Part shown: in pieces, positions 24,731-34,449 of the stretch
Layout of the letters: every line of letters starts with the position of its first letter
Numbering within the stretch: the stretch's first letter is position 1
DNA from: Streptomyces gardneri
GTDB taxonomy: Bacteria > Actinomycetota > Actinomycetes > Streptomycetales > Streptomycetaceae
Length of the DNA: 64,000 nt
Assembly: GCF_006539185.1 (NCBI RefSeq)
Contig: NZ_BJMN01000047.1
Coordinates: 1-64,000, forward strand
Reading direction: 5' to 3'
Made by a program: the position numbers and the translations under genes
Notes under the pieces: generated by a model
Databases searched by the model: none
Told to the model about the DNA's origin: nothing
Seen by the model: the letters and a program-made list of their open reading frames with translations, nothing else

Positions 24731-24761
24731 GCACCCCCGATACGGAAAGGGCCGGGACGCA

Positions 24762-26207
24762 ATGACGACCACCCACGCCTTCTGGCTCGCCGGCCGCGAG
24801 GCCACCGGCGAGGCCACCTTCGACGTCACGAACTCCTTCGACGGACGTCTGGTCGGCAAGGTCAGCGTGCCCACCGAGGCCCAGGTCGAGGAGGCCGTCG
24901 CCGCCGCGCACGCCGTCGTCGACGAGTTCGCCGCGACCCCGGCGCACGTCCGCGCCGCCGCCCTCGACCACGTGTCGAAGCGGCTCGCCGAGCGCACCGA
25001 GGAGATCGCCCTGCTGATCTCCGCCGAGAACGGCAAGCCCATCAAGTGGGCCCGCGGCGAGGTCGGCCGTGCCGTCTCCGTCTTCCGTTTCGCCGCCGAG
25101 GAGGCCCGCCGCTGGAACGCCGGCGAGGCCCAGCGTCTGGACACCGAGGCCGGCGGCGCGGGCCGCCTCGCCCTCACCCGCCGTATCCCCAAGGGCGTCG
25201 TCCTCGGCATCGCGCCGTTCAACTTCCCGCTGAACCTCAGCGCCCACAAGGTCGCCCCGGCCATCGCCGTCGGCGCCCCCATCATCCTCAAGCCGGCTCC
25301 GTCGACCCCGATCTCCTCCCTGATCCTGGGCGAGATCCTGGCCGAGACCGAGCTGCCGGCCGGCTCCTGGTCGATCCTGACCGTGCCGAACGACCGCATG
25401 CCCGCCCTGGTCAAGGACGAGCGCCTCCCGGTCATCTCCTTCACCGGCTCGGACAAGGTCGGCTACGCCATCCAGGAGTCGGTGCCGCACAAGCACTGCA
25501 CCCTGGAGCTCGGCGGCAACGCCGCGGCCGTCGTGCTGCCCGACTGGTCCTCCGAGGCCGACCTGGACTGGGCGGCGAGCCGTATCGCCACCTTCTCCAA
25601 CTACCAGGGCGGCCAGTCCTGCATCTCCGTGCAGCGCGTGATCGCCGACGCCTCGGTCTACGACCGCCTGGTGCCGAAGATCGTCGCCGCCGTCGAGGCC
25701 CAGGTCACCGGTGACCCGTCCGACGCCGCCACCGACGTCGGCCCGCTGGTCGACGAGGCCGCCGCCCAGCGCGTCGAGTCCTGGGTCGACGAGGCCGTCG
25801 CCGCCGGCGCCAAGCTGCTCACCGGCGGCAAGCGCGAGGGTGCCACCTACGCCCCGACCGTCCTCGCCGAGCTCCCCGCCGGCGTCACCCTGGCCCGCGC
25901 CGAGGTCTTCGGCCCGGTCCTCACGATCGCCAAGGTCGACGGCGAGGCCGAGGCCTTCGCCGCGGTCAACGACTCCGACTTCGGCCTCCAGGCGGGCGTC
26001 TTCACGCGCGACCTGCAGACCGCCTTCCGCGCGCACCGCGCGCTGGAGGTCGGCGGCGTGATCGTCGGCGACGTCCCCTCCTACCGCGCCGACCAGATGC
26101 CGTACGGCGGCGCCAAGCGCTCCGGCGTCGGCCGCGAGGGCGTCAAGTTCGCGATGGACGACTACACGTACGAGCGCGTCCTGGTCCTGACGGGCCTCGC
26201 GCTCTAA
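24762..26207 (+). CDS. aldehyde dehydrogenase family protein
   Basis: A 481-residue NAD(P)-dependent aldehyde dehydrogenase. It has SFTGSDKVGYAI, the general base Glu249 in CTLELGGNA, and the nucleophile Cys287 in YQGGQSCISVQR. The GGQSC motif and overall form resemble the lactaldehyde/succinate-semialdehyde group rather than the PatD-type enzyme at 4061. Because gabT and a PucR regulator are close, succinate-semialdehyde dehydrogenase is an attractive role, but substrate cannot be read from sequence. GGAAAGGG precedes the ATG. A strong terminator follows. Confidence 0.88.
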   Translation: MTTTHAFWLAGREATGEATFDVTNSFDGRLVGKVSVPTEAQVEEAVAAAHAVVDEFAATPAHVRAAALDHVSKRLAERTEEIALLISAENGKPIKWARGEVGRAVSVFRFAAEEARRWNAGEAQRLDTEAGGAGRLALTRRIPKGVVLGIAPFNFPLNLSAHKVAPAIAVGAPIILKPAPSTPISSLILGEILAETELPAGSWSILTVPNDRMPALVKDERLPVISFTGSDKVGYAIQESVPHKHCTLELGGNAAAVVLPDWSSEADLDWAASRIATFSNYQGGQSCISVQRVIADASVYDRLVPKIVAAVEAQVTGDPSDAATDVGPLVDEAAAQRVESWVDEAVAAGAKLLTGGKREGATYAPTVLAELPAGVTLARAEVFGPVLTIAKVDGEAEAFAAVNDSDFGLQAGVFTRDLQTAFRAHRALEVGGVIVGDVPSYRADQMPYGGAKRSGVGREGVKFAMDDYTYERVLVLTGLAL

Positions 26208-26244
26208 CTCTCAGGCGTACGACTTCGTACGTCTTCGTACGACC

Positions 26245-26296
26245 GCGAGACCAGGCGGTCCGAACCCACTGTGCGGGGGTTCGGGCCGCCTCTCGC
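26245..26296. terminator. terminator hairpin after the second aldehyde dehydrogenase
   Basis: Outer arms GCGAGA/TCTCGC and inner arms GGCGGTCCGAACCC/GGGTTCGGGCCGCC (one G-U wobble) form a long stem, followed by CTTT on the plus strand. Just upstream, TACGACTTCG-like units repeat at 26217-26243. Confidence 0.88.
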
Positions 26297-26356
26297 CTTT
26301 CCGGACCCCGGAAAATCGGGTACGACGGACAGGGAAGCCCCGAGCAGGAGGTGTCC

Positions 26357-28288
26357 ATGTCCGCACCCGCCCAGCAGCCGCCCAAGGTCACCGAGCGCGA
26401 GGCCCGGCAGACCGCCGAGGCCGCGCGCGAGCAGGACTGGCACAAGCCGAGCTTCGCCAAGGAGCTCTTCCTCGGCCGGTTCCGCCTCGACCTCGTCCAC
26501 CCCCACCCGCTCCCCGCCGCCGAGGACGTACGCCGCGGGGAGGCCTTCCTCGCGACGCTCAGGACCTTCTGCGAGACGCGGATCGACAGCGCCCGCATCG
26601 AGCGCGAGGCCCGCATCCCCGACGAGACGATCACCGGCCTCAAGGAGATCGGCGCGCTCGGGATGAAGATCGACCCGAAGTACGGCGGGCTCGGCCTCAC
26701 CCAGCTGTACTACAACCGCGCCCTCGCTCTCGTCGGCTCCGCGAGCCCCGCCGTCGGCGCCCTGCTCTCCGCGCACCAGTCGATCGGCGTACCGCAGCCG
26801 CTGAAACTCTTCGGCACCCAGGAGCAGAAGGACGCCTTCCTGCCCCGCCTCGCCCGTACGGACCTCTCCGCCTTCCTCCTCACCGAGCCCGACGTCGGCT
26901 CCGACCCGGCGCGTCTCGCCACCACTGCGGTACCGGTACCCGAGGGCGACGACTACGTCCTCGACGGCGTGAAGCTCTGGACCACGAACGGCGTCGTCGC
27001 CGACCTCCTCGTCGTCATGGCCCGGGTGCCCGCCTCCGAGGGCCACCGGGGCGGCATCACCGCCTTCGTCGTCGAGGCCGACTCGCCCGGCATCACCGTC
27101 GAGCACCGCAACGCCTTCATGGGGCTGCGCGGCCTGGAGAACGGCGTCACCCGCTTCCACGGCGTCCGCGTCCCCGCCGCGCACCGCATCGGCCCCGAGG
27201 GCAGCGGCCTCAAGATCGCCCTCACCACCCTCAACACCGGCCGGCTCTCCCTCCCCGCGTCCTGCGCGGGCGCCGGCAAGTGGTGCCTGAAGATCGCCCG
27301 CGAATGGTCGGGCGTCCGCGAGCAGTGGGGCAGGCCCGTCGGCCGTCACGAGGCCGTCGGCACCAAGATCTCCTTCATCGCGGCCACCACCTTCGCGCTG
27401 GAGGCCGTCGTCGACCTCGCCTCGCAGATGGCCGACGAGGACCGCAACGACATCCGGATCGAGGCCGCCCTCGCCAAGCTGTACGGCTCCGAGATGGCCT
27501 GGCTGATCGCCGACGAACTGGTCCAGATCCGCGGCGGCCGCGGCTACGAGACCGCCGACTCCCTGGCCGCCCGCGGCGAGCGCGCGATCCCCGCCGAGCA
27601 GGTCCTGCGCGACCTGCGGATCAACCGGATCTTCGAGGGCTCGACCGAGATCATGCACCTGCTGATCGCCCGCGAGGCCGTCGACGCGCACCTCTCCGTC
27701 GCCGGCGACCTCATCGACCCCGACACCTCCCTCGCCGACAAGGCGAAGGCCGGGGTGCGGGCCGGCGGCTTCTACGCCCGCTGGCTGCCCGGACTCGTCG
27801 CCGGGGCGGGCCAGCTGCCCGGGGCGTACGGGGAGTTCGGCGACCTCGCCTGCCACCTCCGGTACGTCGAGCGGACCTCCCGCAAGCTCGCCCGCTCGAC
27901 CTTCTACGCGATGTCCCGCTGGCAGGGCCGCATGGAGCTCAAGCAGGCCTTCCTCGGGCGGATCGTCGACATCGGCGCGGAGCTCTTCGCGATGAGCGCC
28001 GCCTGCGTACGGGCCGAACTGCTCCGCACCACCACGGACCACGGCCGCGAGGCCCACCAGCTGGCGGACGCCTTCTGCCACCAGGCCCGCCTCAGGACCG
28101 AGGAGCTCTTCGGCCGCCTCTGGTCCAACACCGACGACCTCGACCGCAAGGTCGTCGAAGGCGTCCTCTCCGGCGCCTACACCTGGCTGGAGGCCGGCAT
28201 CGTCGATCCGAGCGGCGAGGGCCCCTGGATCGCCGACGCGACACCCGGCCCCACCACGGAGCCCGACCTCCACCGACGGCTCCCGTAG
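26357..28288 (+). CDS. acyl-CoA dehydrogenase family protein
   Basis: A 643-residue flavoprotein. The core acyl-CoA dehydrogenase domain spans roughly residues 60-440: substrate-binding LLTEPDVGSDPARLATTAV, FAD-contact KLWTTNGVVADLLVV, and the C-terminal IRGGRGYETADSLAARGERAIPAEQVLRDLRINRIFEGSTEIM. About 200 extra helical C-terminal residues make it a long-form enzyme, as in some FadE-like proteins. It should catalyse alpha-beta dehydrogenation of an acyl-CoA. ATG 26357 is used, six bases from CAGGAG; an in-frame GTG lies at 26351. Chain-length preference is unknown. Confidence 0.92.
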   Translation: MSAPAQQPPKVTEREARQTAEAAREQDWHKPSFAKELFLGRFRLDLVHPHPLPAAEDVRRGEAFLATLRTFCETRIDSARIEREARIPDETITGLKEIGALGMKIDPKYGGLGLTQLYYNRALALVGSASPAVGALLSAHQSIGVPQPLKLFGTQEQKDAFLPRLARTDLSAFLLTEPDVGSDPARLATTAVPVPEGDDYVLDGVKLWTTNGVVADLLVVMARVPASEGHRGGITAFVVEADSPGITVEHRNAFMGLRGLENGVTRFHGVRVPAAHRIGPEGSGLKIALTTLNTGRLSLPASCAGAGKWCLKIAREWSGVREQWGRPVGRHEAVGTKISFIAATTFALEAVVDLASQMADEDRNDIRIEAALAKLYGSEMAWLIADELVQIRGGRGYETADSLAARGERAIPAEQVLRDLRINRIFEGSTEIMHLLIAREAVDAHLSVAGDLIDPDTSLADKAKAGVRAGGFYARWLPGLVAGAGQLPGAYGEFGDLACHLRYVERTSRKLARSTFYAMSRWQGRMELKQAFLGRIVDIGAELFAMSAACVRAELLRTTTDHGREAHQLADAFCHQARLRTEELFGRLWSNTDDLDRKVVEGVLSGAYTWLEAGIVDPSGEGPWIADATPGPTTEPDLHRRLP

Positions 28289-28361
28289 ACCCGCGCCCCC
28301 CGCGCGTCCACGTGGCGGACCGTGGCACGACGGCGCCGCGGGTCACGGCAGGATGGGTGCC

Positions 28362-29597
28362 GTGACCGTCATCGACATCCCCGGCTCCAAGTCCGTCACG
28401 GCCCGCGCGCTCTTCCTCGCCGCCGCCGCCGAGGGCACCACGACCCTCCTCAGGCCGCTCGTCTCCGACGACACCGAGGGCTTCGCCGAAGGGCTCACCG
28501 CCCTCGGCTACGCCGTCCGCCGCGAGCCCGGCGCCTGGCACATCGAGGGCCGCCCCGACGGCCCCGGCGTGGACACCGCCGACGTCTACTGCCGTGACGG
28601 CGCCACCACGGCCCGCTTCCTGCCCACCCTCGTCGCCGCGGGCCGCGGCACGTACCGCTTCGACGCCTCGGCCCAGATGCGAGGCCGTCCTCTCGGACCC
28701 TTGTCGACGGCTCTGCGTACTCTCGGTGTCGATCTGCGGCACCTGGAGAAGGAGGGCCACCACCCCCTCGACGTCCACGCCTCCGGCGTGAAGGGCGGCG
28801 CGCTCACCCTCGACGCCGGGCAGTCCTCCCAGTACCTGACGGCCCTGCTCATGCTGGGGCCGCTCACCGCCGAGGGCCTCGACATCACGGTCACCGACCT
28901 GGTCTCGGAGCCCTACGTCGAGATCACCCTCGCGATGATGCGGGCCTTCGGCGCCGACGTACGCCAGGAGGGCCGTACGTACCGGGTCGCGCCCACCGGC
29001 TACCGCGCGAGGACGTACGGCATCGAGCCCGACGCCTCCACCGCGAGCTACTTCTTCGCCGCGGCCGCCCTCGAACCGGGCCGCTCCGTCACCGTCCCCG
29101 GCCTCGGCACCGGCGCCCTCCAGGGCGACCTCGCCTTCGTCGACGTCCTGCGCCGCATGGGCGCCGAGGCCGAGATCACCGACACCGGCACCACCGTCCG
29201 CTCCACCGGCACCCTGCGCGGACTCACCGTCAACATGCGGGACATCTCCGACACCATGCCGACCCTCGCCGCCCTCGCGCCCTTCGCCGACGGCCCCGTC
29301 CGCATCGAGGACGTCGCGAACACCCGGGTCAAGGAGTGCGACCGCCTCGACGCCTGCGCCGAGAACCTGCGCCGCCTCGGCATCACCGTCCGCACCGGCC
29401 CCGACTGGATCGAGATCCACCCCGGCACCCCGACCGGACCCGTGGAGATCGCCACCCACGGCGACCACCGGATCGTCATGTCCTTCGCCGTCACCGCCCT
29501 GCGCACCCCCGGGATCACCTTCGACGACCCGGGCTGTGTGAAGAAGACCTTCCCCGACTTCCACCGGGTCTTCGACGCGTTTGTCCACACCCCGTGA
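28362..29597 (+). CDS. EPSP synthase-like enzyme (3-phosphoshikimate 1-carboxyvinyltransferase family)
   Basis: A 411-residue enolpyruvyl transferase. Conserved elements are PGSKSVTARALFLAAA, the GATTARFLPTL segment where classical enzymes have G-N-A/S-GTAMR, MRGRPLGPLSTALRTLG, DAGQSSQYLTALLM, RVKECDRL, HGDHRIVMSFAVTAL and CVKKTFPDFH. Lys, Ser, Arg and Asp residues expected at the active site appear kept, so it is probably active. It lies between an acyl-CoA dehydrogenase gene and dxr, away from other shikimate genes. It may be the genome's aroA or a diverged second copy. GTG 28362 and ATG 28353 are both possible starts. Confidence 0.85.
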   Translation: MTVIDIPGSKSVTARALFLAAAAEGTTTLLRPLVSDDTEGFAEGLTALGYAVRREPGAWHIEGRPDGPGVDTADVYCRDGATTARFLPTLVAAGRGTYRFDASAQMRGRPLGPLSTALRTLGVDLRHLEKEGHHPLDVHASGVKGGALTLDAGQSSQYLTALLMLGPLTAEGLDITVTDLVSEPYVEITLAMMRAFGADVRQEGRTYRVAPTGYRARTYGIEPDASTASYFFAAAALEPGRSVTVPGLGTGALQGDLAFVDVLRRMGAEAEITDTGTTVRSTGTLRGLTVNMRDISDTMPTLAALAPFADGPVRIEDVANTRVKECDRLDACAENLRRLGITVRTGPDWIEIHPGTPTGPVEIATHGDHRIVMSFAVTALRTPGITFDDPGCVKKTFPDFHRVFDAFVHTP

Positions 29598-29631
29598 AGT
29601 CCGCACAGCGTTTGGCGCAAGAATGGGGGGC

Positions 29632-30882
29632 ATGAGCGACCGCCCCTCTCCTCTCGCCGATCCCCATATCGCCTTCGACGTGTCCGAAGGACGCCGGGAC
29701 ATCGTCGTCCTCGGCTCGACCGGGTCCATCGGCACCCAGGCCATCGACCTGGTGCTGCGCAACCCCGACCGGTTCCGGGTCACCGCCCTGGCCGCCTCCG
29801 GCGGCCGGGTCGGACTGCTCGCGGAGCAGGCGCACCGGCTGAAGGTCGCCGCGGTCGCGGTCGCCCGCGAGGAGGTGCTGCCCGAGCTGCGCGAGGCGCT
29901 GACGGCGCTGTACGGCTCCGAGCCGCTCCCCGAGCTCCTGGCGGGCCCGGACGCGGCCACCCAGCTGGCCGCCTCCCCGTGCCACACCGTGCTCAACGGC
30001 ATCACCGGCTCCATCGGCCTCGCGCCCACGCTCGCCGCCCTCGAAGCGGGCCGCACCCTCGCCCTCGCCAACAAGGAGTCGCTGATCGTCGGCGGTCCGC
30101 TGGTCAAGGCGCTCGCCAAGCCGGGGCAGATCATCCCGGTCGACTCCGAGCACGCGGCGCTCTTCCAGGCGCTCGCCGCCGGCACCCGGGCCGACGTCCG
30201 CAAGCTGGTCGTCACCGCCTCCGGCGGCCCCTTCCGCGGCCGTACGCGCGAGCAGCTCGCCCATGTGACCCGCGAGGACGCGCTGGCCCACCCGACCTGG
30301 GCCATGGGCCCGGTGATCACGGTCAACAGCGCCACCCTGGTGAACAAGGGCCTGGAGGTCATCGAGGCCCACCTGCTGTACGACATCCCCTTCGACCGCA
30401 TCGAGGTCGTCGTGCACCCCCAGTCGTACGTGCACTCGATGGTCGAGTTCACCGACGGCTCCACGCTCGCCCAGGCCACCCCGCCGGACATGGGCGGCCC
30501 GATCGCCATCGGTATCGGCTGGCCCGAGCGGGTCCCGGACGCGGCCCCCGCCTTCGACTGGAGCAAGGCCTCCACCTGGGAGTTCTTCCCGCTCGACACG
30601 GAGGCCTTCCCGTCGGTCGGCCTCGCCCGGCACGTCGGCGAACTGGGCGGCACGGCCCCCGCCGTCTTCAACGCGGCGAACGAGGAGTGCGTCGAGGCGT
30701 TTCTCGCCGGACGGCTGCCGTTCAACGGAATCATGGATACGGTCACAGCGGTCGTCGCGGAGCACGGCGTTCCCGGTACGGGAACCTCCCTCACCGTCCC
30801 GGACGTCCTCGAAGCGGAGACCTGGGCACGGGCCCGGGCCCGTGAGCTGGCGGCTAAGGCAACGGCGGAGGCGCGCGCATGA
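29632..30882 (+). CDS. dxr: 1-deoxy-D-xylulose 5-phosphate reductoisomerase
   Basis: A 416-residue enzyme of the MEP isoprenoid pathway converting DXP to 2-C-methylerythritol 4-phosphate with NADPH. Visible are the NADPH fold IVVLGSTGSIGTQAIDLV, LALANKESLIVGG, the metal site PVDSEHAAL (DSEH), the substrate loop ATLVNKGLEVIEAHLLY, and VHPQSYVHSMVEFTDGS. ATG 29632 is preferred; another in-frame ATG is at 29623. Its stop overlaps the following protease ATG by four bases. The next pathway gene in this window, ispG, lies one gene downstream. Confidence 0.97.
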   Translation: MSDRPSPLADPHIAFDVSEGRRDIVVLGSTGSIGTQAIDLVLRNPDRFRVTALAASGGRVGLLAEQAHRLKVAAVAVAREEVLPELREALTALYGSEPLPELLAGPDAATQLAASPCHTVLNGITGSIGLAPTLAALEAGRTLALANKESLIVGGPLVKALAKPGQIIPVDSEHAALFQALAAGTRADVRKLVVTASGGPFRGRTREQLAHVTREDALAHPTWAMGPVITVNSATLVNKGLEVIEAHLLYDIPFDRIEVVVHPQSYVHSMVEFTDGSTLAQATPPDMGGPIAIGIGWPERVPDAAPAFDWSKASTWEFFPLDTEAFPSVGLARHVGELGGTAPAVFNAANEECVEAFLAGRLPFNGIMDTVTAVVAEHGVPGTGTSLTVPDVLEAETWARARARELAAKATAEARA

Positions 30883-32186
30883 CCGAAGTGCTCCTGTACA
30901 TCCTCGGCATCGTGCTGTTCGCGCTGGGACTGCTCGTCTCCATCGCGTGGCACGAGCTGGGCCACCTCTCCACCGCCAAGCTCTTCGGCATCCGCGTGCC
31001 GCAGTACATGGTCGGCTTCGGCCCCACGATCTGGTCCAAGAAGCGCGGCGAGACCGAGTACGGCATCAAGGCCATCCCGGCCGGCGGCTACATCCGCATG
31101 ATCGGCATGTTCCCGCCCGGCGAGGACGGCAAGATCGAGGCCCGCTCCACCTCGCCCTGGCGCTCCATGATCGAGGACGCCCGCGAGGCCTCGTACGAGG
31201 AGCTCAAGCCCGGCGACGAGACCCGGCTCTTCTACACGCGCAAGCCGTGGAAGCGCGTGATCGTGATGTTCGCCGGACCGTTCATGAACCTGGTCCTGGC
31301 GGCGGCACTGTTCTTCGGCTCGATGATGACGCTGGGCATCGAGGGCCAGACGACCAAGGTCGCCGGCGTCCAGAAGTGCGTCATCAAGCAGAGCGAGAAG
31401 CGCGAGACGTGCCAGACGGGCGACCCCGTCTCGCCGGCGTTCAAGGCCGGTCTCCGGGAGGGCGACAAGATCGTCGCCTTCAACGGCGCGCCGGTGGGGG
31501 ACTGGGACACGCTCTCGGACCGCATCCGCGACACCATCGGCACGGCGACGATCACCGTCGAGCGGGGCGGCCAGCGCGTCGACCTGCACCCCACGCTCGT
31601 CTCCAACAAGGTGCCGATGAAGGACGAGGACGGCCAGGTCGTCCAGCCGCTCCGGTACATCGACGCCGGCTACCTCGGCTTCGCCTCGAAGACCGAGGTC
31701 GGCGCCCTCAGCTTCGGCGAGACCACCGCACGGATGTCCGACCTGCTGGAGAACGGCGTCCACTCGGTCGTCGCCCTCCCCGGCAAGATCCCCGGACTCT
31801 GGGACGCCACCTTCGGCGACGGGGAGCGCGCCTCGGACTCCCCGGTCGGCGTCGTCGGCGCCGCCCGGCTCACCGGCGAGCTCATGACCGTCGACGCTCC
31901 GCCGGAGCGGATCATCGTCATGTTCATGAACCTCCTGGTGTTCTTCAACGTCTCGTTGTTCCTGTTCAACATGCTCCCGCTGCTGCCGCTCGACGGCGGT
32001 CACATTGCGGGCGCCCTGTGGGAGTCCGTACGCCGCCACACGGCCCGGATCTTCAAGCGCCCCGACCCCGGCCCGTTCGACGTGGCCAAGCTGATGCCCG
32101 CCGCGTACGTGGTGGCCGGCGTCTTCGTCTGTTTCACGCTGCTCGTCCTCGCCGCCGACATCGTCAACCCGGTGAGGATCACGTAG
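30879..32186 (+). CDS. site-2 intramembrane zinc protease (RseP/RIP family)
   Basis: A 435-residue M50B protease. The zinc motif HELGH lies at residues 25-29 in the first helix, and the third metal ligand Asp372 is in LLPLDGGHIAG. A PDZ domain follows the second membrane segment (PVSPAFKAGLREGDKIVAFNG). Such proteases cleave membrane-bound anti-sigma factors or other single-span proteins. Its substrate here is unknown. It is translationally coupled to dxr, an arrangement familiar from other bacteria, and a terminator follows. Confidence 0.95.
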   Translation: MTEVLLYILGIVLFALGLLVSIAWHELGHLSTAKLFGIRVPQYMVGFGPTIWSKKRGETEYGIKAIPAGGYIRMIGMFPPGEDGKIEARSTSPWRSMIEDAREASYEELKPGDETRLFYTRKPWKRVIVMFAGPFMNLVLAAALFFGSMMTLGIEGQTTKVAGVQKCVIKQSEKRETCQTGDPVSPAFKAGLREGDKIVAFNGAPVGDWDTLSDRIRDTIGTATITVERGGQRVDLHPTLVSNKVPMKDEDGQVVQPLRYIDAGYLGFASKTEVGALSFGETTARMSDLLENGVHSVVALPGKIPGLWDATFGDGERASDSPVGVVGAARLTGELMTVDAPPERIIVMFMNLLVFFNVSLFLFNMLPLLPLDGGHIAGALWESVRRHTARIFKRPDPGPFDVAKLMPAAYVVAGVFVCFTLLVLAADIVNPVRIT

Positions 32187-32192
32187 CCACCA

Positions 32193-32224
32193 GGGAGGCC
32201 GGACACCACGGTGTCCGGCCTCCC
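32193..32224. terminator. terminator hairpin after the site-2 protease gene
   Basis: Fifteen-base perfect arms GGGAGGCCGGACACC and GGTGTCCGGCCTCCC enclose two bases. It begins seven bases after the stop and separates the dxr-protease pair from ispG. Confidence 0.88.
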
Positions 32225-32267
32225 GCCCCCGGGGCGGTAACCTCGGAGACCTGAGCCCGCCGACGCA

Positions 32268-32281
32268 CAACCTTGAGGTTG
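32268..32281. promoter_or_regulatory. inverted repeat at the ispG initiation region
   Basis: CAACCT-TG-AGGTTG is a perfect small palindrome ending nine bases before the ispG ATG, where a ribosome site would lie. A possible -10, TAACCT (32238-32243), is upstream. It may act as a hairpin on the mRNA or as an operator. Confidence 0.4.
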
Positions 32282-32289
32282 CACAAAAG

Positions 32290-33447
<1,158 letters not shown>

Positions 33448-33458
33448 GACCCGTCCGT

Positions 33459-33502
33459 CACACGAAGCCCCTCCGCCCCACCGGGCGGAGGGGTTTCGTG
33501 TG
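33459..33502. terminator. terminator hairpin after ispG
   Basis: The stem CACACGAAGCCCCTCCGCCC pairs with GGGCGGAGGGGTTTCGTGTG with one wobble around a four-base loop. It begins 12 bases after the ispG stop. Its right arm shares five bases with the next palindrome. Confidence 0.88.
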
Positions 33503-33528
33503 CTGTGACGGGCCCCGTCACAGCACAC
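33498..33528. promoter_or_regulatory. 31-bp palindrome between ispG and the GNAT gene
   Basis: Fifteen-base arms GTGTGCTGTGACGGG and CCCGTCACAGCACAC flank one base. Its left end overlaps the ispG terminator. A TAAAGT -10-like box (33534-33539) follows, so this could be an operator over the GNAT promoter or an alternative RNA hairpin. Confidence 0.6.
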
Positions 33529-33575
33529 GGGGGTAAAGTGCGGAGACCAGCAGATCCGTACCGTGAGGCCCCCTC

Positions 33576-34421
33576 GTGCTGACAGAGACCACCACCCGGG
33601 TCCTCGAACCCGCCGACCTCGGCGCCGCTCTGGCCGTCCTGGAGAGCTCCCCCGTCGAGAACGCCTTCGTGACCGCCCGCGTCCAGGTCGCGGGGCTCGA
33701 TCCCTGGCGGCTCGGCGGCGAGATGTGGGGCTGGTACACCGAGGGCCGACTGCGCTCGCTCTGCTACTCCGGTGCCAACCTCGTCCCCATCTGTGCCACG
33801 CCCGAGGCCGTCCGCGCCTTCGCCGACCGGGCCCGCAGGATCGGCCGCCGCTGTTCCTCGATCGTCGGCCCCGCCGAGCCCACCGGCGAGCTGTGGCGGC
33901 TCCTGGAGCCCAGCTGGGGCCCGGCGAGGGACGTCCGCGCCCGCCAGCCGCTGATGATCGCCGAGCAGCCCTCCACCACCGTCGCCCCCGATCCGCTGGT
34001 CCGCCGCGTCCACAAGAACGAGATGGACGCGATCATGCCCGCCTGCGTGGCCATGTTCACCGAGGAGGTCGGCGTCTCCCCGCTCGCCAACGACGGCGGA
34101 CTGCTCTACCAGGCCCGGGTCGCCGAGCTCGTCGGCGCGGGCCGCTCCTTCGCCCGGATCGAGGACGGCAAGGTCGTCTTCAAGGCGGAGATCGGCGCCG
34201 CGACCCGCCAGGCCTGCCAGATCCAGGGCGTCTGGGTCGCCCCCGAGCACCGCGGCAAGGGCCTGTCGGAGACCGGCATGGCCGCCGTGCTCCAGTACGC
34301 CCTCACCGACGTCGCCCCCGTGGTCAGCCTGTACGTCAACGACTACAACACCCCCGCCAGGGCCTCGTACCGCCGCGTCGGCTTCCGCGAGACCGGCGCC
34401 TTCATGAGCGTGCTGTTCTGA
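33576..34421 (+). CDS. GNAT family N-acetyltransferase with N-terminal DUF4081
   Basis: A 281-residue protein. About the first 110 residues match the DUF4081 type often fused to actinobacterial GNATs (ENAFVTARVQVAGLDPWRLGGEMWGW). The C-terminal half is an acetyl-CoA-binding GNAT domain; the binding loop reads QIQGVWVAPEHRGKGLSETGMAAVLQYAL, with the R/Q-x-x-G-x-G/A pattern as HRGKGL. Substrate is unknown. The GTG start has GAGG nine bases upstream. The gene lies between ispG and another GNAT gene, probably under a separate promoter. Confidence 0.9.
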   Translation: MLTETTTRVLEPADLGAALAVLESSPVENAFVTARVQVAGLDPWRLGGEMWGWYTEGRLRSLCYSGANLVPICATPEAVRAFADRARRIGRRCSSIVGPAEPTGELWRLLEPSWGPARDVRARQPLMIAEQPSTTVAPDPLVRRVHKNEMDAIMPACVAMFTEEVGVSPLANDGGLLYQARVAELVGAGRSFARIEDGKVVFKAEIGAATRQACQIQGVWVAPEHRGKGLSETGMAAVLQYALTDVAPVVSLYVNDYNTPARASYRRVGFRETGAFMSVLF

Positions 34422-34436
34422 GGCCCCGGCCGCTTG

Positions 34437-34442
34437 TAGGGT
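34437..34442 (+). promoter_or_regulatory. -10-like box for a leaderless second GNAT gene
   Basis: TAGGGT lies seven bases before ATG 34450, and no Shine-Dalgarno is present. The -35 region is weak, so this is a suggestion of a leaderless start rather than a firm promoter. Confidence 0.4.
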
Positions 34443-34449
34443 GCGCCGC

